Assembly: GCF_000759535.1 (NCBI RefSeq)
Contig: NZ_CP009455.1
Coordinates: 1,240,001 to 1,304,000 of the forward strand
DNA length: 64,000 bases
Origin: Pseudomonas cremoricolorata
GTDB lineage: Bacteria; Pseudomonadota; Gammaproteobacteria; Pseudomonadales; Pseudomonadaceae
Direction of reading: 5' to 3'
Of the stretch, positions 1 to 7,655 are shown piece after piece. The notes under the pieces are model-generated. The model did no database searches, was not told where the DNA came from, and saw nothing but the letters and a program-made list of their open reading frames with translations. The number at the start of each line of letters is the position of its first letter. The first letter of the stretch is position 1. The translations under genes and the position numbers were made by a program.

Positions 1-1538
1 ATGAAGGCGAACAACAACCCCACCGGGCCGGCCAGGTTGGCGTTGATGAAGGTGAAGAAATCGGCGTCGTAGGCACCCTGAATGCTGATGAAGGTGGCGG
101 TGTTGACGATGGTCAGCAAGGTGCCGAGGAAGAACCGCGGCTGCACCGTAAGGGTGCCGACGCAAATGAACGGTACCGCGAAGGCCAGCACCAGCATGGG
201 GAAGTCGTGCAGGTTCGGCAGCACCAAGAACAGGTACAGGCTGGAGAAGATCACCGACATCAGGGTCCAGAAAAAGAACCGGTAGATCTGCGGCGCCGGG
301 TCGTCCATGGCAGCGAAGAAACTGCACGCCACCGCAGCGAGAATCACCGCACTGCCGCCGTCGTGCCAGCCCAGCAGAATCCACAAAGCGCAGGCGACGA
401 TGATCGCCGTCACTGTGGAAAACACCGAGTAGAACATCAGCCCACGGTCGAAGAACGGCGTCAGCCGGCCCAGCCGCCAGTGCCGGTACACGGCGCGCCA
501 GGGGCTGGCGTCGTCGTTGCGCAAGGCGTGTTGCAAGGTCCAGCAGTCTTGCCAGAGGTCGATCCATTCGCGCAGGCGGTAGAGGGCGTTGGACAGCAAC
601 AGGCGTTCGCGCTCGGCAAGCGTGCCGGCATCCGGTTGCAGGGCAGTGAGGCGGCTACGCAGGGCCTGCCAGCCGGGGCTGTCGGGGCGCTCTGTGCTCC
701 GCTGCAGCCAGTCACGGGCTTCCTGCAACAGCGGCTGCAGCTCAGCGAAGCGCGCCGGCGCGCGGCCTTCCAGCGCCAGCAGGGCATCGTCGAGGGCGTC
801 GATCACCGGCAGCAGGTGGATCATACGGCCGCGCAGTTCGCGCAGGTTCTTCAGGGTCTGACGCCCTACCCCCTCGTGGCCGAGCTGGCCGATCATCACC
901 TCCAGGCTGTTGAAGGTAGTGACCATGGTCGCGCGCATGCTGGCGACTTGCTCGCCAGTGGCCGTGCGCGCCAGGTAGTGTTCGCAATAACGCGCGGCTT
1001 CGGCGAACCAGTTGCCACTGGCGCCAACCACCACCGGTGCCAGCCGCCGTGGCCAGAAGATCGCCCCGACCACCGCTGCGCAGACGATGCCCAGGCAGAT
1101 TTCCTGGGCCCGTGATGACGCCACATCGAACACCGCTGTCGGGTTGTCGACCACCGCCAGGGCGATCATCGGCAGGGTGTAGCCGGCCAGCATCAGCACG
1201 TAGTTGTTGGCCGTGCGCAGGTTCAGCGACAGGTACAGCAAGGTGCCGGTCCACAGCGCCACCGCCACGCTCAGCAGCAGCGGCGACTGCACCAGTGGCG
1301 GCACCAGCAACACCGCACCCCCTGCGCCGAGCAAGGTGCCGAGGGCGCGGTAGAGGGCTTTGGAACTGGTGGGGCCGACGAAGGGGCTGGAGACGATGTA
1401 CACCGTGGCCATCGCCCAGTAAGGGCGCGGCAGTTGCATCCACAAGGCGATGTACAGGGCGATCATCGAGGCGGCGAAGGTGCGCACGCCATAGAACCAG
1501 TCGCGGGCCGGTGGCACCGAGCTGAAAAAGCCCTTCAT
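1..1538 (-). CDS. FUSC-family aromatic acid/efflux inner-membrane protein (3' end outside window)
   Basis: The reading frame is open from an ATG at 1538 to the window edge (about 512 codons, no stop), so the C-terminus is missing. The translation begins MKGFFSSVPPARDWFYGVRT and has a first block of hydrophobic helices (about residues 15-165), a soluble helical middle, and a second membrane block near residue 360 onward. That two-block layout is the FUSC/AaeB/YccS architecture. Known members export aromatic carboxylic acids or related toxic compounds with an HlyD-type partner, which would be expected left of the window. The start overlaps the stop of the MarR gene upstream (ATGA), so the two are very probably co-transcribed and the exporter controlled by that regulator. 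The substrate cannot be read from sequence. Confidence 0.85.
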   Translation of the reverse strand, partial: MKGFFSSVPPARDWFYGVRTFAASMIALYIALWMQLPRPYWAMATVYIVSSPFVGPTSSKALYRALGTLLGAGGAVLLVPPLVQSPLLLSVAVALWTGTLLYLSLNLRTANNYVLMLAGYTLPMIALAVVDNPTAVFDVASSRAQEICLGIVCAAVVGAIFWPRRLAPVVVGASGNWFAEAARYCEHYLARTATGEQVASMRATMVTTFNSLEVMIGQLGHEGVGRQTLKNLRELRGRMIHLLPVIDALDDALLALEGRAPARFAELQPLLQEARDWLQRSTERPDSPGWQALRSRLTALQPDAGTLAERERLLLSNALYRLREWIDLWQDCWTLQHALRNDDASPWRAVYRHWRLGRLTPFFDRGLMFYSVFSTVTAIIVACALWILLGWHDGGSAVILAAVACSFFAAMDDPAPQIYRFFFWTLMSVIFSSLYLFLVLPNLHDFPMLVLAFAVPFICVGTLTVQPRFFLGTLLTIVNTATFISIQGAYDADFFTFINANLAGPVGLLFAF

Positions 1539-1993
1539 GCCGGGCCTCCCGCCGCCTCGAAGGCACGAATGACGCGCAGGGTCGCTTCCAGATCAGCCTG
1601 ATCGATGCCTTCCAGCACCTCATGGCGCAGGCGCACCAGTTCGTTTTCGATGGATTCGGCCAGAACACGCCCTTGCGCGGTCAGGCTCAGGGCTTTGGCG
1701 CGGCGATCATGGGGATCGGCACTGCGGCAGACCAGACCGGCCTTGCACAGCTGATCGAGCAGGCGCACCAGCGAGGGGCCTTCCAGACCAGCCGCCTGGG
1801 CAACCGCCACCTGATGTACGCCATCGCCCAGGCGCACGATCATCAGCAGCGGCACGGCACAGGCTTCGGAAATGCCATAGCCGGTGAGCGCAGCGTGGCA
1901 CAGCCGCCGCCAGTGGCGAGCGGCAACCACCATACCGCTGCTGATTTTCAAGTGCAGGGTCTCGAGGGTCATGGGAGAGATCGATAAATTCAT
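1535..1993 (-). CDS. MarR-family transcriptional regulator
   Basis: This 152-residue protein has the MarR/SlyA winged-helix plan: a helical N-terminus, a recognition region around residues 62-85 (VAQAAGLEGPSLVRLLDQL), and the typical wing sequence SADPHDRRAKALSLT near residues 92-106. It is the first gene of an apparent operon with the FUSC exporter, overlapping it by 4 nt. A perfect inverted repeat (ATAGTT, 4 nt, AACTAT) covers the start codon and looks like an autoregulatory operator. The ATG at 1993 has only a distant purine run; an internal ATG near 1969 lacks a good ribosome site too, so the exact start is uncertain. The ligand is probably an aromatic acid by analogy with similar loci, which is inference. 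Confidence 0.85.
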   Translation of the reverse strand: MNLSISPMTLETLHLKISSGMVVAARHWRRLCHAALTGYGISEACAVPLLMIVRLGDGVHQVAVAQAAGLEGPSLVRLLDQLCKAGLVCRSADPHDRRAKALSLTAQGRVLAESIENELVRLRHEVLEGIDQADLEATLRVIRAFEAAGGPA

Positions 1994-2007
1994 AGTTTGC
2001 TAACTAT
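1992..2007. promoter_or_regulatory. Putative MarR operator overlapping the start codon
   Basis: A perfect 6-bp inverted repeat, ATAGTT-TGCT-AACTAT, overlaps the ATG of the MarR gene. MarR/SlyA operators are usually AT-rich palindromes of about this size placed in their own promoter. Assignment as the binding site is inference. Confidence 0.5.
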
Positions 2008-2100
2008 CAATGTTACGCCCCTCCTCCCCCCCGTCGTCAACAGCCAGGTGCCCGGCGGCGCCCGTGACGATAAATCGACACGGGCCCACGCGGTCGGCGT

Positions 2101-2901
2101 TCAGGAGCTCAGTTGGTCGTCGTTGCGGGTACGACCGGGGTGATCGCTGCCAAGTTCAAGGGCATGCTCGCGCCAGTGGCGGGCACGTGCCGCATGGTGC
2201 TGGCGAAAGTGCAGTTCCAGTTCTTCGGCGGCCTGAACCACCCCGGCGGCGCTGGCCAGCTCCAGCCAATGCAGGGCGCCACGGGCATCGGCCTCGATGT
2301 GCAAACCGTACAGCAGGCGATACCCCACCTCGAAGCGACAACGTGCTTCACCCTGCTCGGCGCCGCGCAGAAACCACTGGTAAGCCAGCTGCGAATCGAC
2401 GTTCCACTCCTGCTCGCCGTCGCACACCTCTTCTTCGTAAAGGTCGCCTAACGCCGCCGCGGCATGCCCCATGCCGCGCTCGAACGCCTGCCGGTAGTAG
2501 CCGGCGGCGCTGGCGTAGGAGATCTCTACGCCTTTGCCGAAGTAGTACTGCTGACCGAGGTTGTACCAGGCGGTAGCACTGCCCTGCTGCGCCGCCATGC
2601 GCAGCAGGTGCCCGGCCAACAGCGGATCGGCCCGCCAGTAACGGCCATTGAGCCAGATCCAGCCGAGGTCGTTGAGCGCCGCCGGCTGACCTTGCAAGGC
2701 GCGCAGGCGCAGCTCGGCGTACAGGGCATGGGGGTGCTCAGCCAGCTCCAGACGCTCGATCAACGTAGTACCACCGTCCGAGCTGGGCAGACCGACCCCG
2801 TTGAACAGCCGTTGGCGACGGCCGAAGCGTGCCGGCGCCGGACTGACGGCAAGCGGCAGCACGCGCTCTAGCAGTGAATGGATATTGCTGGCAGTCGCCA
2901 T
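2101..2901 (-). CDS. Sel1-like repeat (tetratricopeptide-type) protein
   Basis: The protein (266 residues from the chosen start) contains several Sel1-like repeats, seen as recurring blocks such as ALNDLGWIWLNGRYW, AWYNLGQQYYFGKGVE, AAALGDLYEEE and CRFEVGYRLLYG between about residues 70 and 235. Such repeats build a curved helical scaffold for protein-protein contacts; no catalytic motif is seen. The ATG at 2901 is preferred over in-frame starts up to 3009 because GGGGA lies just upstream of it. No signal peptide is evident, so a cytoplasmic adaptor role is likely. The gene stands alone between the MarR operon and an oppositely oriented regulator; its partner is unknown. Confidence 0.75.
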   Translation of the reverse strand: MATASNIHSLLERVLPLAVSPAPARFGRRQRLFNGVGLPSSDGGTTLIERLELAEHPHALYAELRLRALQGQPAALNDLGWIWLNGRYWRADPLLAGHLLRMAAQQGSATAWYNLGQQYYFGKGVEISYASAAGYYRQAFERGMGHAAAALGDLYEEEVCDGEQEWNVDSQLAYQWFLRGAEQGEARCRFEVGYRLLYGLHIEADARGALHWLELASAAGVVQAAEELELHFRQHHAARARHWREHALELGSDHPGRTRNDDQLSS

Positions 2902-3109
2902 GTTCATCCCCATTGAACAGACCGCAACCGCGACCTCGGCCGCGATAGCCCGATGATTCTTGCGCGACCTCACGACAAAACCTGTCGCGAACGATCCGGT
3001 TTCAGGCAACCAAATGCGGGTTCCTTGATCTCACCGACACGTGGCTAATTGCCATGCCTTCCCGCTGCCGCCATGCTATGTCGGCAAGCCTAGACAAGGA
3101 CGTTTTAAT

Positions 3110-3667
3110 TTGCCGTTTGCCACTACCCGCGCCACCCTCAGTCGCCAATGGGCGCTGTTGCGTCAACTACCCAGTCGCTCGCCGGGAACCACCAGCGCAG
3201 AGCTGGTATGGAGCCTGCGCGATGTCGGATTCAGCGTCAGCAAGCGGACAGTGGAACGCGACCTCAACGAACTGTCGCTGATCTTCCCGATCGAGCGCAA
3301 CGACAAGAGCATTCCGTTCGGCTGGCACTGGTCGGCCACGGCTGGCGGCGAGCTGCGGGGCAGCTTCGATCTGCAAGGTTACCTGCGCGCCGACGGTTTA
3401 CAGGCGAGTCCTGGCGCTGGTCTGGAGTTGCAGGCGTTGATCAGCGATGGTCTGGCGCGGCAGTTGCGCGAAGCGCCGCTGAGTGCCGACATGCAGTTGA
3501 CCGCCCTGGACCAGGGCCACCGCTTGCGTGCCACGGTCAGCGATAGCCTGCCGCTGCGCTGGTGGCTGCTGAGCCAGGGCGTCGGTTTGCTGGTCGAGCA
3601 GCCCCTGTCACTGCGTGAAGAGATCGCCCACACCCTGAGCAGCGCCGCCGCGCGCTACCTCCCCTGA
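3110..3667 (+). CDS. HTH regulator of the WYL/YafY class that appears to lack the WYL domain
   Basis: Residues 1-75 form a DeoR/YafY-type helix-turn-helix (SVSKRTVERDLNELSLIFPI followed by a GWHW strand end). Residues from about 90 to the end (LQGYLRADGL..., LRWWLLSQGVGLLVEQPLSLREEI) match the C-terminal extension (WCX) that normally follows a WYL domain. The protein is only 185 residues against about 320 for the usual HTH-WYL-WCX family, and the central WYL domain is not visible. A TTG start at 3110 is chosen because AAGGA sits 9 nt upstream; the in-frame ATG at 3041 would add an unlikely 23-residue leader. It could be a functional short form or a remnant with an in-frame deletion. Confidence 0.65.
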   Translation: MPFATTRATLSRQWALLRQLPSRSPGTTSAELVWSLRDVGFSVSKRTVERDLNELSLIFPIERNDKSIPFGWHWSATAGGELRGSFDLQGYLRADGLQASPGAGLELQALISDGLARQLREAPLSADMQLTALDQGHRLRATVSDSLPLRWWLLSQGVGLLVEQPLSLREEIAHTLSSAAARYLP

Positions 3668-3707
3668 CGCCCCGCTTATCGAGCCTTGCGCGCCAGGCTG
3701 ACGCCCC

Positions 3708-4571
3708 TCAGCGCTGCATGCCCCAACGCCGTACGGTCAGGCGTTCGAGGGTATTGAACACCAGCCCTTCGACCAGCAGGCCAATGATGATCACCACGGC
3801 CAGGCCGGCAAACACCTTGTCGGTGTACAGCTCGTTGCGGTTCTGGAAGATGTACCAGCCCAGTCCGCCCTTGCCACTGCTGGCGCCGAACACCAGCTCG
3901 GCGGCGATCAGCGTGCGCCAGGCGAAGGCCCAGCCAATCTTCAGCCCCGACAGAATCGAGGGCAGCGCTGCCGGCACCAGAATGTGCAGCACCAGGCGCA
4001 GACCGCGCAGGCCATAGTTGCGCCCGGCCATGCGCAACGTCTCGGACACCCCCAGAAACCCGGCATAGGTGTTCAGCGCCAGGGCCCACAGCACCGAATG
4101 CACGAGAACGAAGATCAAGCTGTTGTCACCCAGGCCGAACCACAGCAGCGCCAGCGGCAACAGGGCGATGGCCGGTAGCGGGTTGAACATCGAGGTCAGA
4201 CTGCCGAGCAGGTCGCGGCCCAGTTGCGTCGACACCGCCAGGCTGGTGAGGGCGAAGGCCAGGACGATGCCGATCACATAACCCTTGAGCAGCACCACCA
4301 GCGACACCGCGACCTTGGCCGGCAGTTCGCCACTGAGCATGCCGTCGGCGAAGGCGCTGGCGGTTTGCAGGAAGCTGGGCAGCAGCAGGTCGTTGTCGGT
4401 GTAACGCGCCAGCGCTTCCCAGAGCACCGCAAGCACGGCGAGGATCAGCGCCTTGCGCAGCCAGCCGTGCTGCCACAGGCGCTGGGTCAGTGGTAGACGG
4501 CGTTCCAGTGGCACGCTCTGCAAGGGTTGCAGGACGTGCTCGAATTCCTGTCGGACAGGCGTGGTGGTCAT
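3708..4571 (-). CDS. ABC transporter permease, sulfonate/sulfate-ester type (SsuC/TauC/AtsB-like)
   Basis: This 287-residue inner-membrane protein carries the BPD_transp_1 fold: about six hydrophobic segments from residue 38 onward and the EAA-like loop near residues 193-222 (NTYAGFLGVSETLRMAGRNY). It is the last gene of the set binding protein, ATPase, permease, with a TauD-like dioxygenase first. The ATG at 4571 follows AGGAG by 7 nt; a longer frame exists but lies over the ATPase gene. With the ATPase and the binding protein it should import an organosulfur compound such as an alkylsulfonate, taurine or sulfate ester. The exact substrate is inference. Confidence 0.85.
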   Translation of the reverse strand: MTTTPVRQEFEHVLQPLQSVPLERRLPLTQRLWQHGWLRKALILAVLAVLWEALARYTDNDLLLPSFLQTASAFADGMLSGELPAKVAVSLVVLLKGYVIGIVLAFALTSLAVSTQLGRDLLGSLTSMFNPLPAIALLPLALLWFGLGDNSLIFVLVHSVLWALALNTYAGFLGVSETLRMAGRNYGLRGLRLVLHILVPAALPSILSGLKIGWAFAWRTLIAAELVFGASSGKGGLGWYIFQNRNELYTDKVFAGLAVVIIIGLLVEGLVFNTLERLTVRRWGMQR

Positions 4572-4584
4572 GGCGTCGCTCCTG

Positions 4585-5451
4585 TCAGTAGGCAATGCGA
4601 ATGTCGTTGAAGCCCAGCTCGGTGGCCGGCGCCGGGCTGTCGCCTTCATCGAACAGCAAGCGATGGATGCGCCGCGCGCTGGCCTGGAGCTCGGCACCAC
4701 CGAGGCTGCCCTGGTCGTACTGATGGCTGTGCACCTCGGCGCGCACGCGGCCCGGATGGGGCGAAAGCAACAGAATGCGGTTGCCCACCACCAGCGCCTC
4801 CTCGATGGAATGGGTCACGAACAGCAGGGTGAAGCGCACTTCTTCCCACAGCAGCAGCAGTTCTTCCTGCATCTTGCGGCGGGTCAGGGCGTCGAGGGCG
4901 GCGAACGGCTCGTCCATCAGCAGAATCTTCGGCTGCGTGGCCAGCGCCCGGGCGATCGCCACCCGCGCCTTCATGCCACCCGACAGCGTGTGCGGGTAGG
5001 CCTCAGCGAAGGCGGCCAGACCCACTTTGTCGAGGTAGTGCAGGGCCCGCTGTTCGGCCTCTTTGCGCGGGAGCTGGCCAGACACCAGCAAGGGAAACAT
5101 GACGTTCTGTTTCACCGTTTTCCACGGCGGCAGTTGGTCGAACTCCTGGAACACCACGATGCGGTCCGGTCCTGGCCCGCGCACCGGCACGCCCTGCAGC
5201 AGAATCTGCCCCTCCTGCGGGGCGAGAAACCCGGCCACAGCCTTGAGCAGGCTCGACTTGCCGCAGCCTGAAGGGCCGAGCAGGACGAAACGGTCGGCCT
5301 GGTCGACCTCGAAACTGACCTGGTGAGTGGCCCGCACCACGTGCTGGGCGCTGCGGTATTCAAGGCTCAGGTGGTCCACCGCCAACAGCGGTGCAGCCTG
5401 TGGATTGCGGCTCAGGGTGCTGGCCGCGTGACCTGGCAACGGCGCGTTCAT
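4585..5451 (-). CDS. ABC transporter ATP-binding protein, sulfonate/nitrate/taurine type
   Basis: The 288-residue protein shows every ABC ATPase motif: Walker A GPSGCGKSS (59-67), Q-loop FQEFDQLPPWKTV (101-113), signature LSGGM (156-160), Walker B ILLMDE (176-181), D-loop ALD and the H-loop histidine at 214. The FQ..LLPW-like Q-loop and overall length fit the TauB/SsuB family. It lies 6 nt after the binding-protein gene and 13 nt before the permease gene, so it is translated within the same operon. It powers import of the same organosulfur compound. Confidence 0.88.
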   Translation of the reverse strand: MNAPLPGHAASTLSRNPQAAPLLAVDHLSLEYRSAQHVVRATHQVSFEVDQADRFVLLGPSGCGKSSLLKAVAGFLAPQEGQILLQGVPVRGPGPDRIVVFQEFDQLPPWKTVKQNVMFPLLVSGQLPRKEAEQRALHYLDKVGLAAFAEAYPHTLSGGMKARVAIARALATQPKILLMDEPFAALDALTRRKMQEELLLLWEEVRFTLLFVTHSIEEALVVGNRILLLSPHPGRVRAEVHSHQYDQGSLGGAELQASARRIHRLLFDEGDSPAPATELGFNDIRIAY

Positions 5452-5457
5452 GGCGGT

Positions 5458-6477
5458 TCAGCTCCCTTGCAGTGGCTGCTCGTCCTGGAAGAAGTAGTCC
5501 TTCCACGACTCGGGCTTGTGCTTGATGGCGCCGACCCGGTACAGGAATTCGGCCAGGGGGTAGGTATTCTTCGGGGTGATGGTGAATTCGTACTGCGGGT
5601 TGTCGATCAGGCGAATCAGCGCGTCGCGGTCGATCTTGGCCTTGGTCACGCGGATGTAGGTGTCGGCAGCGGCGGCCTTGTCGTTCTGCGCAAAGCTCGC
5701 CGCCTCGGCCAGGGCCTGGAGGAAGGCCTTGTAGGTCTTGGGGTTGTCGTTGCGGAATTTTTCCGTGGCGAACAGCAGGGTCGGCGAATTGGGCCCGAGC
5801 AGGTCGTAGCTGTTGAGCACGACGTGCACGTCCTTGTTGGCCAGTGCCTGCTCCTGGAAGGGTGGGTTGGAGAAATGCCCGTTCAACTCGGTGCCGCCGG
5901 CCAGCAGGGCGGCGGTGGCATCGGGGTGCGGCACGGCCAGGGTGTACTTGTCGAGGCGGTTGTATTCCTTGTCGCCCCACTGCTTGGCGGCAGCGTATTG
6001 CAGGAAGCGCGACTGCACCGACACGCCCACCGCCGGCACGGCGATGCGATCCTTGGCGCTGAAGTCAGCGATGGTCTTGACGTTGGGGTTGCTGCTCAGC
6101 AGGTAGGTGGGGAAGTTACCAAGCGAGGCCACGGCCTTGACGTTCTGCCGTCCGTAGGTGCGGTCCCACACGGTCAGCAGCGGCCCGATGCCGGCACCGG
6201 CGATGTCCACCGAGCCAGACAGCAAGGCATCGTTGATCGCCGCGCCGCCCGAGAGCTGCGCCCAGTCCACTTCGATCTCGATGCCCTGCTCTTTGCCGTA
6301 CTTCTCGATCAGTTGCTGGTCACGCACCACGTTGAGCAGCAAGTAGACGATGCCGAACTGCTCGGCGATGCGAATCTTGCCTTCGGCCTGGGCCACGGCG
6401 GGAGCAGCCAGGCTGCCGACGACCAGGCTGACGCCCAGGCCGATGCTGGCCGTCAGGCGGCTTAGGGTTCTACGCAT
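5458..6477 (-). CDS. Periplasmic substrate-binding protein of the sulfonate/sulfate-ester ABC importer
   Basis: The precursor of 339 residues starts MRRTLSRLTASIGLGVSLVV and has a Sec signal peptide ending near AVAQA-EGK (about residue 31). The mature part resembles SsuA/TauA/NrtA solute-binding proteins, including the segment GSVDIAGAGIGPLLTVWDR that in this family lies near the ligand site. An ATG at 6510 is in frame, but AAGGAA precedes the ATG at 6477 and the signal peptide begins there. The gene follows the dioxygenase gene by 19 nt. Similar P. putida loci (atsRBC) import aromatic or alkyl sulfate esters; ligand identity here is unproven. Confidence 0.85.
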   Translation of the reverse strand: MRRTLSRLTASIGLGVSLVVGSLAAPAVAQAEGKIRIAEQFGIVYLLLNVVRDQQLIEKYGKEQGIEIEVDWAQLSGGAAINDALLSGSVDIAGAGIGPLLTVWDRTYGRQNVKAVASLGNFPTYLLSSNPNVKTIADFSAKDRIAVPAVGVSVQSRFLQYAAAKQWGDKEYNRLDKYTLAVPHPDATAALLAGGTELNGHFSNPPFQEQALANKDVHVVLNSYDLLGPNSPTLLFATEKFRNDNPKTYKAFLQALAEAASFAQNDKAAAADTYIRVTKAKIDRDALIRLIDNPQYEFTITPKNTYPLAEFLYRVGAIKHKPESWKDYFFQDEQPLQGS

Positions 6478-6496
6478 AATGAATTTTCCTTGAAAG

Positions 6497-7396
6497 TCAG
6501 AACGGGGCATCGCCCTGGATAGTGGTGCGGTACAGCTTGCGGCGCAGGTGCGGCGGGCAGCCGGCGGCCAGGTGGATCAGCGAGCGGTTGTCCCAGAACA
6601 CCAGGTCGTGGGGCTGCCACCGATGGCGGTAGACGTTGTCGTCCAGCACGCTCAGCGCATACAACTGCTGCAGCACGTCGCGGCTTTCGTCTTCCGGCAG
6701 GCCGACGATGCGGGTGGTGAAGCCCTCGCTGACGAACAGCGCCTGGCGACCGTTCTCCGGGTGGATACGCACCACCGGGTGAATCACTTCCTTGACCTGC
6801 GCCAACTGCTCGGCGGACAGCGTCGGGCGCCAGTTGCCCTCGAACTTGGTCTCGGCATAGCGCGCGGTGTAGGAATGCGCCGCGTCGCGGCCCTTGATGA
6901 TGCGGCGCAGCTCGCTGGGCACTGCGTCCCAGGCCCGGTGCATGTCGGCGAACAGGGTGTCGCCGCCTTCGCTGGGCAATTCCTGGGCATGCAGCATCGA
7001 GCCGAGGCTCGGCAGCTCCTTGTACGAAAGGTCGGAATGCCAGAACTTGCCGGCATCGCCCAGGCCGAGGTTGCGGCCGTTTTCGACGATGTTGGAAACG
7101 ATGAGGATTTCCGGATGGTGTTCGAGCAGAAACTGTTCGAGCACATGAATCTGCAAGGTGCCGAAGCGTCGGCTGAAGGCGATGTGCTGCTCGGGTGTGA
7201 TGCGCTGGTCTCTGAACACCAGCACATGGTGATCGAGGTGGGCCCGGTGGATGCGGCGGAAATCGTCATCACTCACTGGCCGGGCCAGGTCGAGGCCAAT
7301 GACCTCTGCGCCGACGGCCCCATCCAGGGGTACGATCTGAAAGGCTTGTGCTGCGGTACTGTGCCCGAACGGCACGGCACTGATGGCGGCTGACAT
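6497..7396 (-). CDS. TauD/TfdA-family Fe(II)/2-oxoglutarate-dependent dioxygenase
   Basis: This 299-residue enzyme has the non-haem iron facial triad H120-x-D122 (FWHSDLSY) and H275 (DNRSLIHLA), plus an arginine about 15 residues later (LYRTT) that binds 2-oxoglutarate in this family. TauD and AtsK relatives hydroxylate the carbon next to the sulfur group, releasing sulfite or sulfate with 2-oxoglutarate and oxygen as co-substrates. It is the first gene of a four-gene operon with an organosulfur importer, supporting a role in sulfur scavenging. The family also acts on herbicides and other acids, so the substrate is uncertain. The ATG at 7396 has GGGAGTG just upstream. Confidence 0.85.
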   Translation of the reverse strand: MSAAISAVPFGHSTAAQAFQIVPLDGAVGAEVIGLDLARPVSDDDFRRIHRAHLDHHVLVFRDQRITPEQHIAFSRRFGTLQIHVLEQFLLEHHPEILIVSNIVENGRNLGLGDAGKFWHSDLSYKELPSLGSMLHAQELPSEGGDTLFADMHRAWDAVPSELRRIIKGRDAAHSYTARYAETKFEGNWRPTLSAEQLAQVKEVIHPVVRIHPENGRQALFVSEGFTTRIVGLPEDESRDVLQQLYALSVLDDNVYRHRWQPHDLVFWDNRSLIHLAAGCPPHLRRKLYRTTIQGDAPF

Positions 7397-7655
7397 GTTT
7401 CACTCCCACGCAGTGCGCGACCCAAGGGCGCGCATCGATCACAAACGCACGGGGGTTGCCCGTGTGGGTTCAAGTTCGTGCGGCGCGCCGATTGGTCGGC
7501 AGGTACGCAGTGGGACTGACTATAAAGGCATAAAAATAATTATTTAAATACCTTTAAGGAATATCCATATGTGTGTGGGCTGGCTGATCGATTGTCCCCA
7601 TGTTGGAGCAGGCGATCCGCCACTGCGGTTCACCCGCGGACAGCCCAACGTTTTC
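7397..7655. other. Intergenic region upstream of the organosulfur operon
   Basis: No gene is seen in these 259 nt. The stretch 7520-7565 is very AT-rich compared with its surroundings and contains the 12-bp palindrome AAATAATTATTT (7534-7545), about 140 nt before the dioxygenase start. This is the likely promoter and regulator zone of the dioxygenase-ABC operon; control by CysB or a similar sulfur regulator is only a guess. The end near 7610-7650 holds short CCGC/GCGG inverted repeats that could end amaA transcription. Confidence 0.4.

Noticed and set aside
742..1668. A 308-residue minus-strand frame overlapping the FUSC and MarR genes
   Set aside because: Wrong frame of the same strand; the frames giving membrane helices and the MarR wing are the coding ones. 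The product is arginine/alanine-rich with no pattern.
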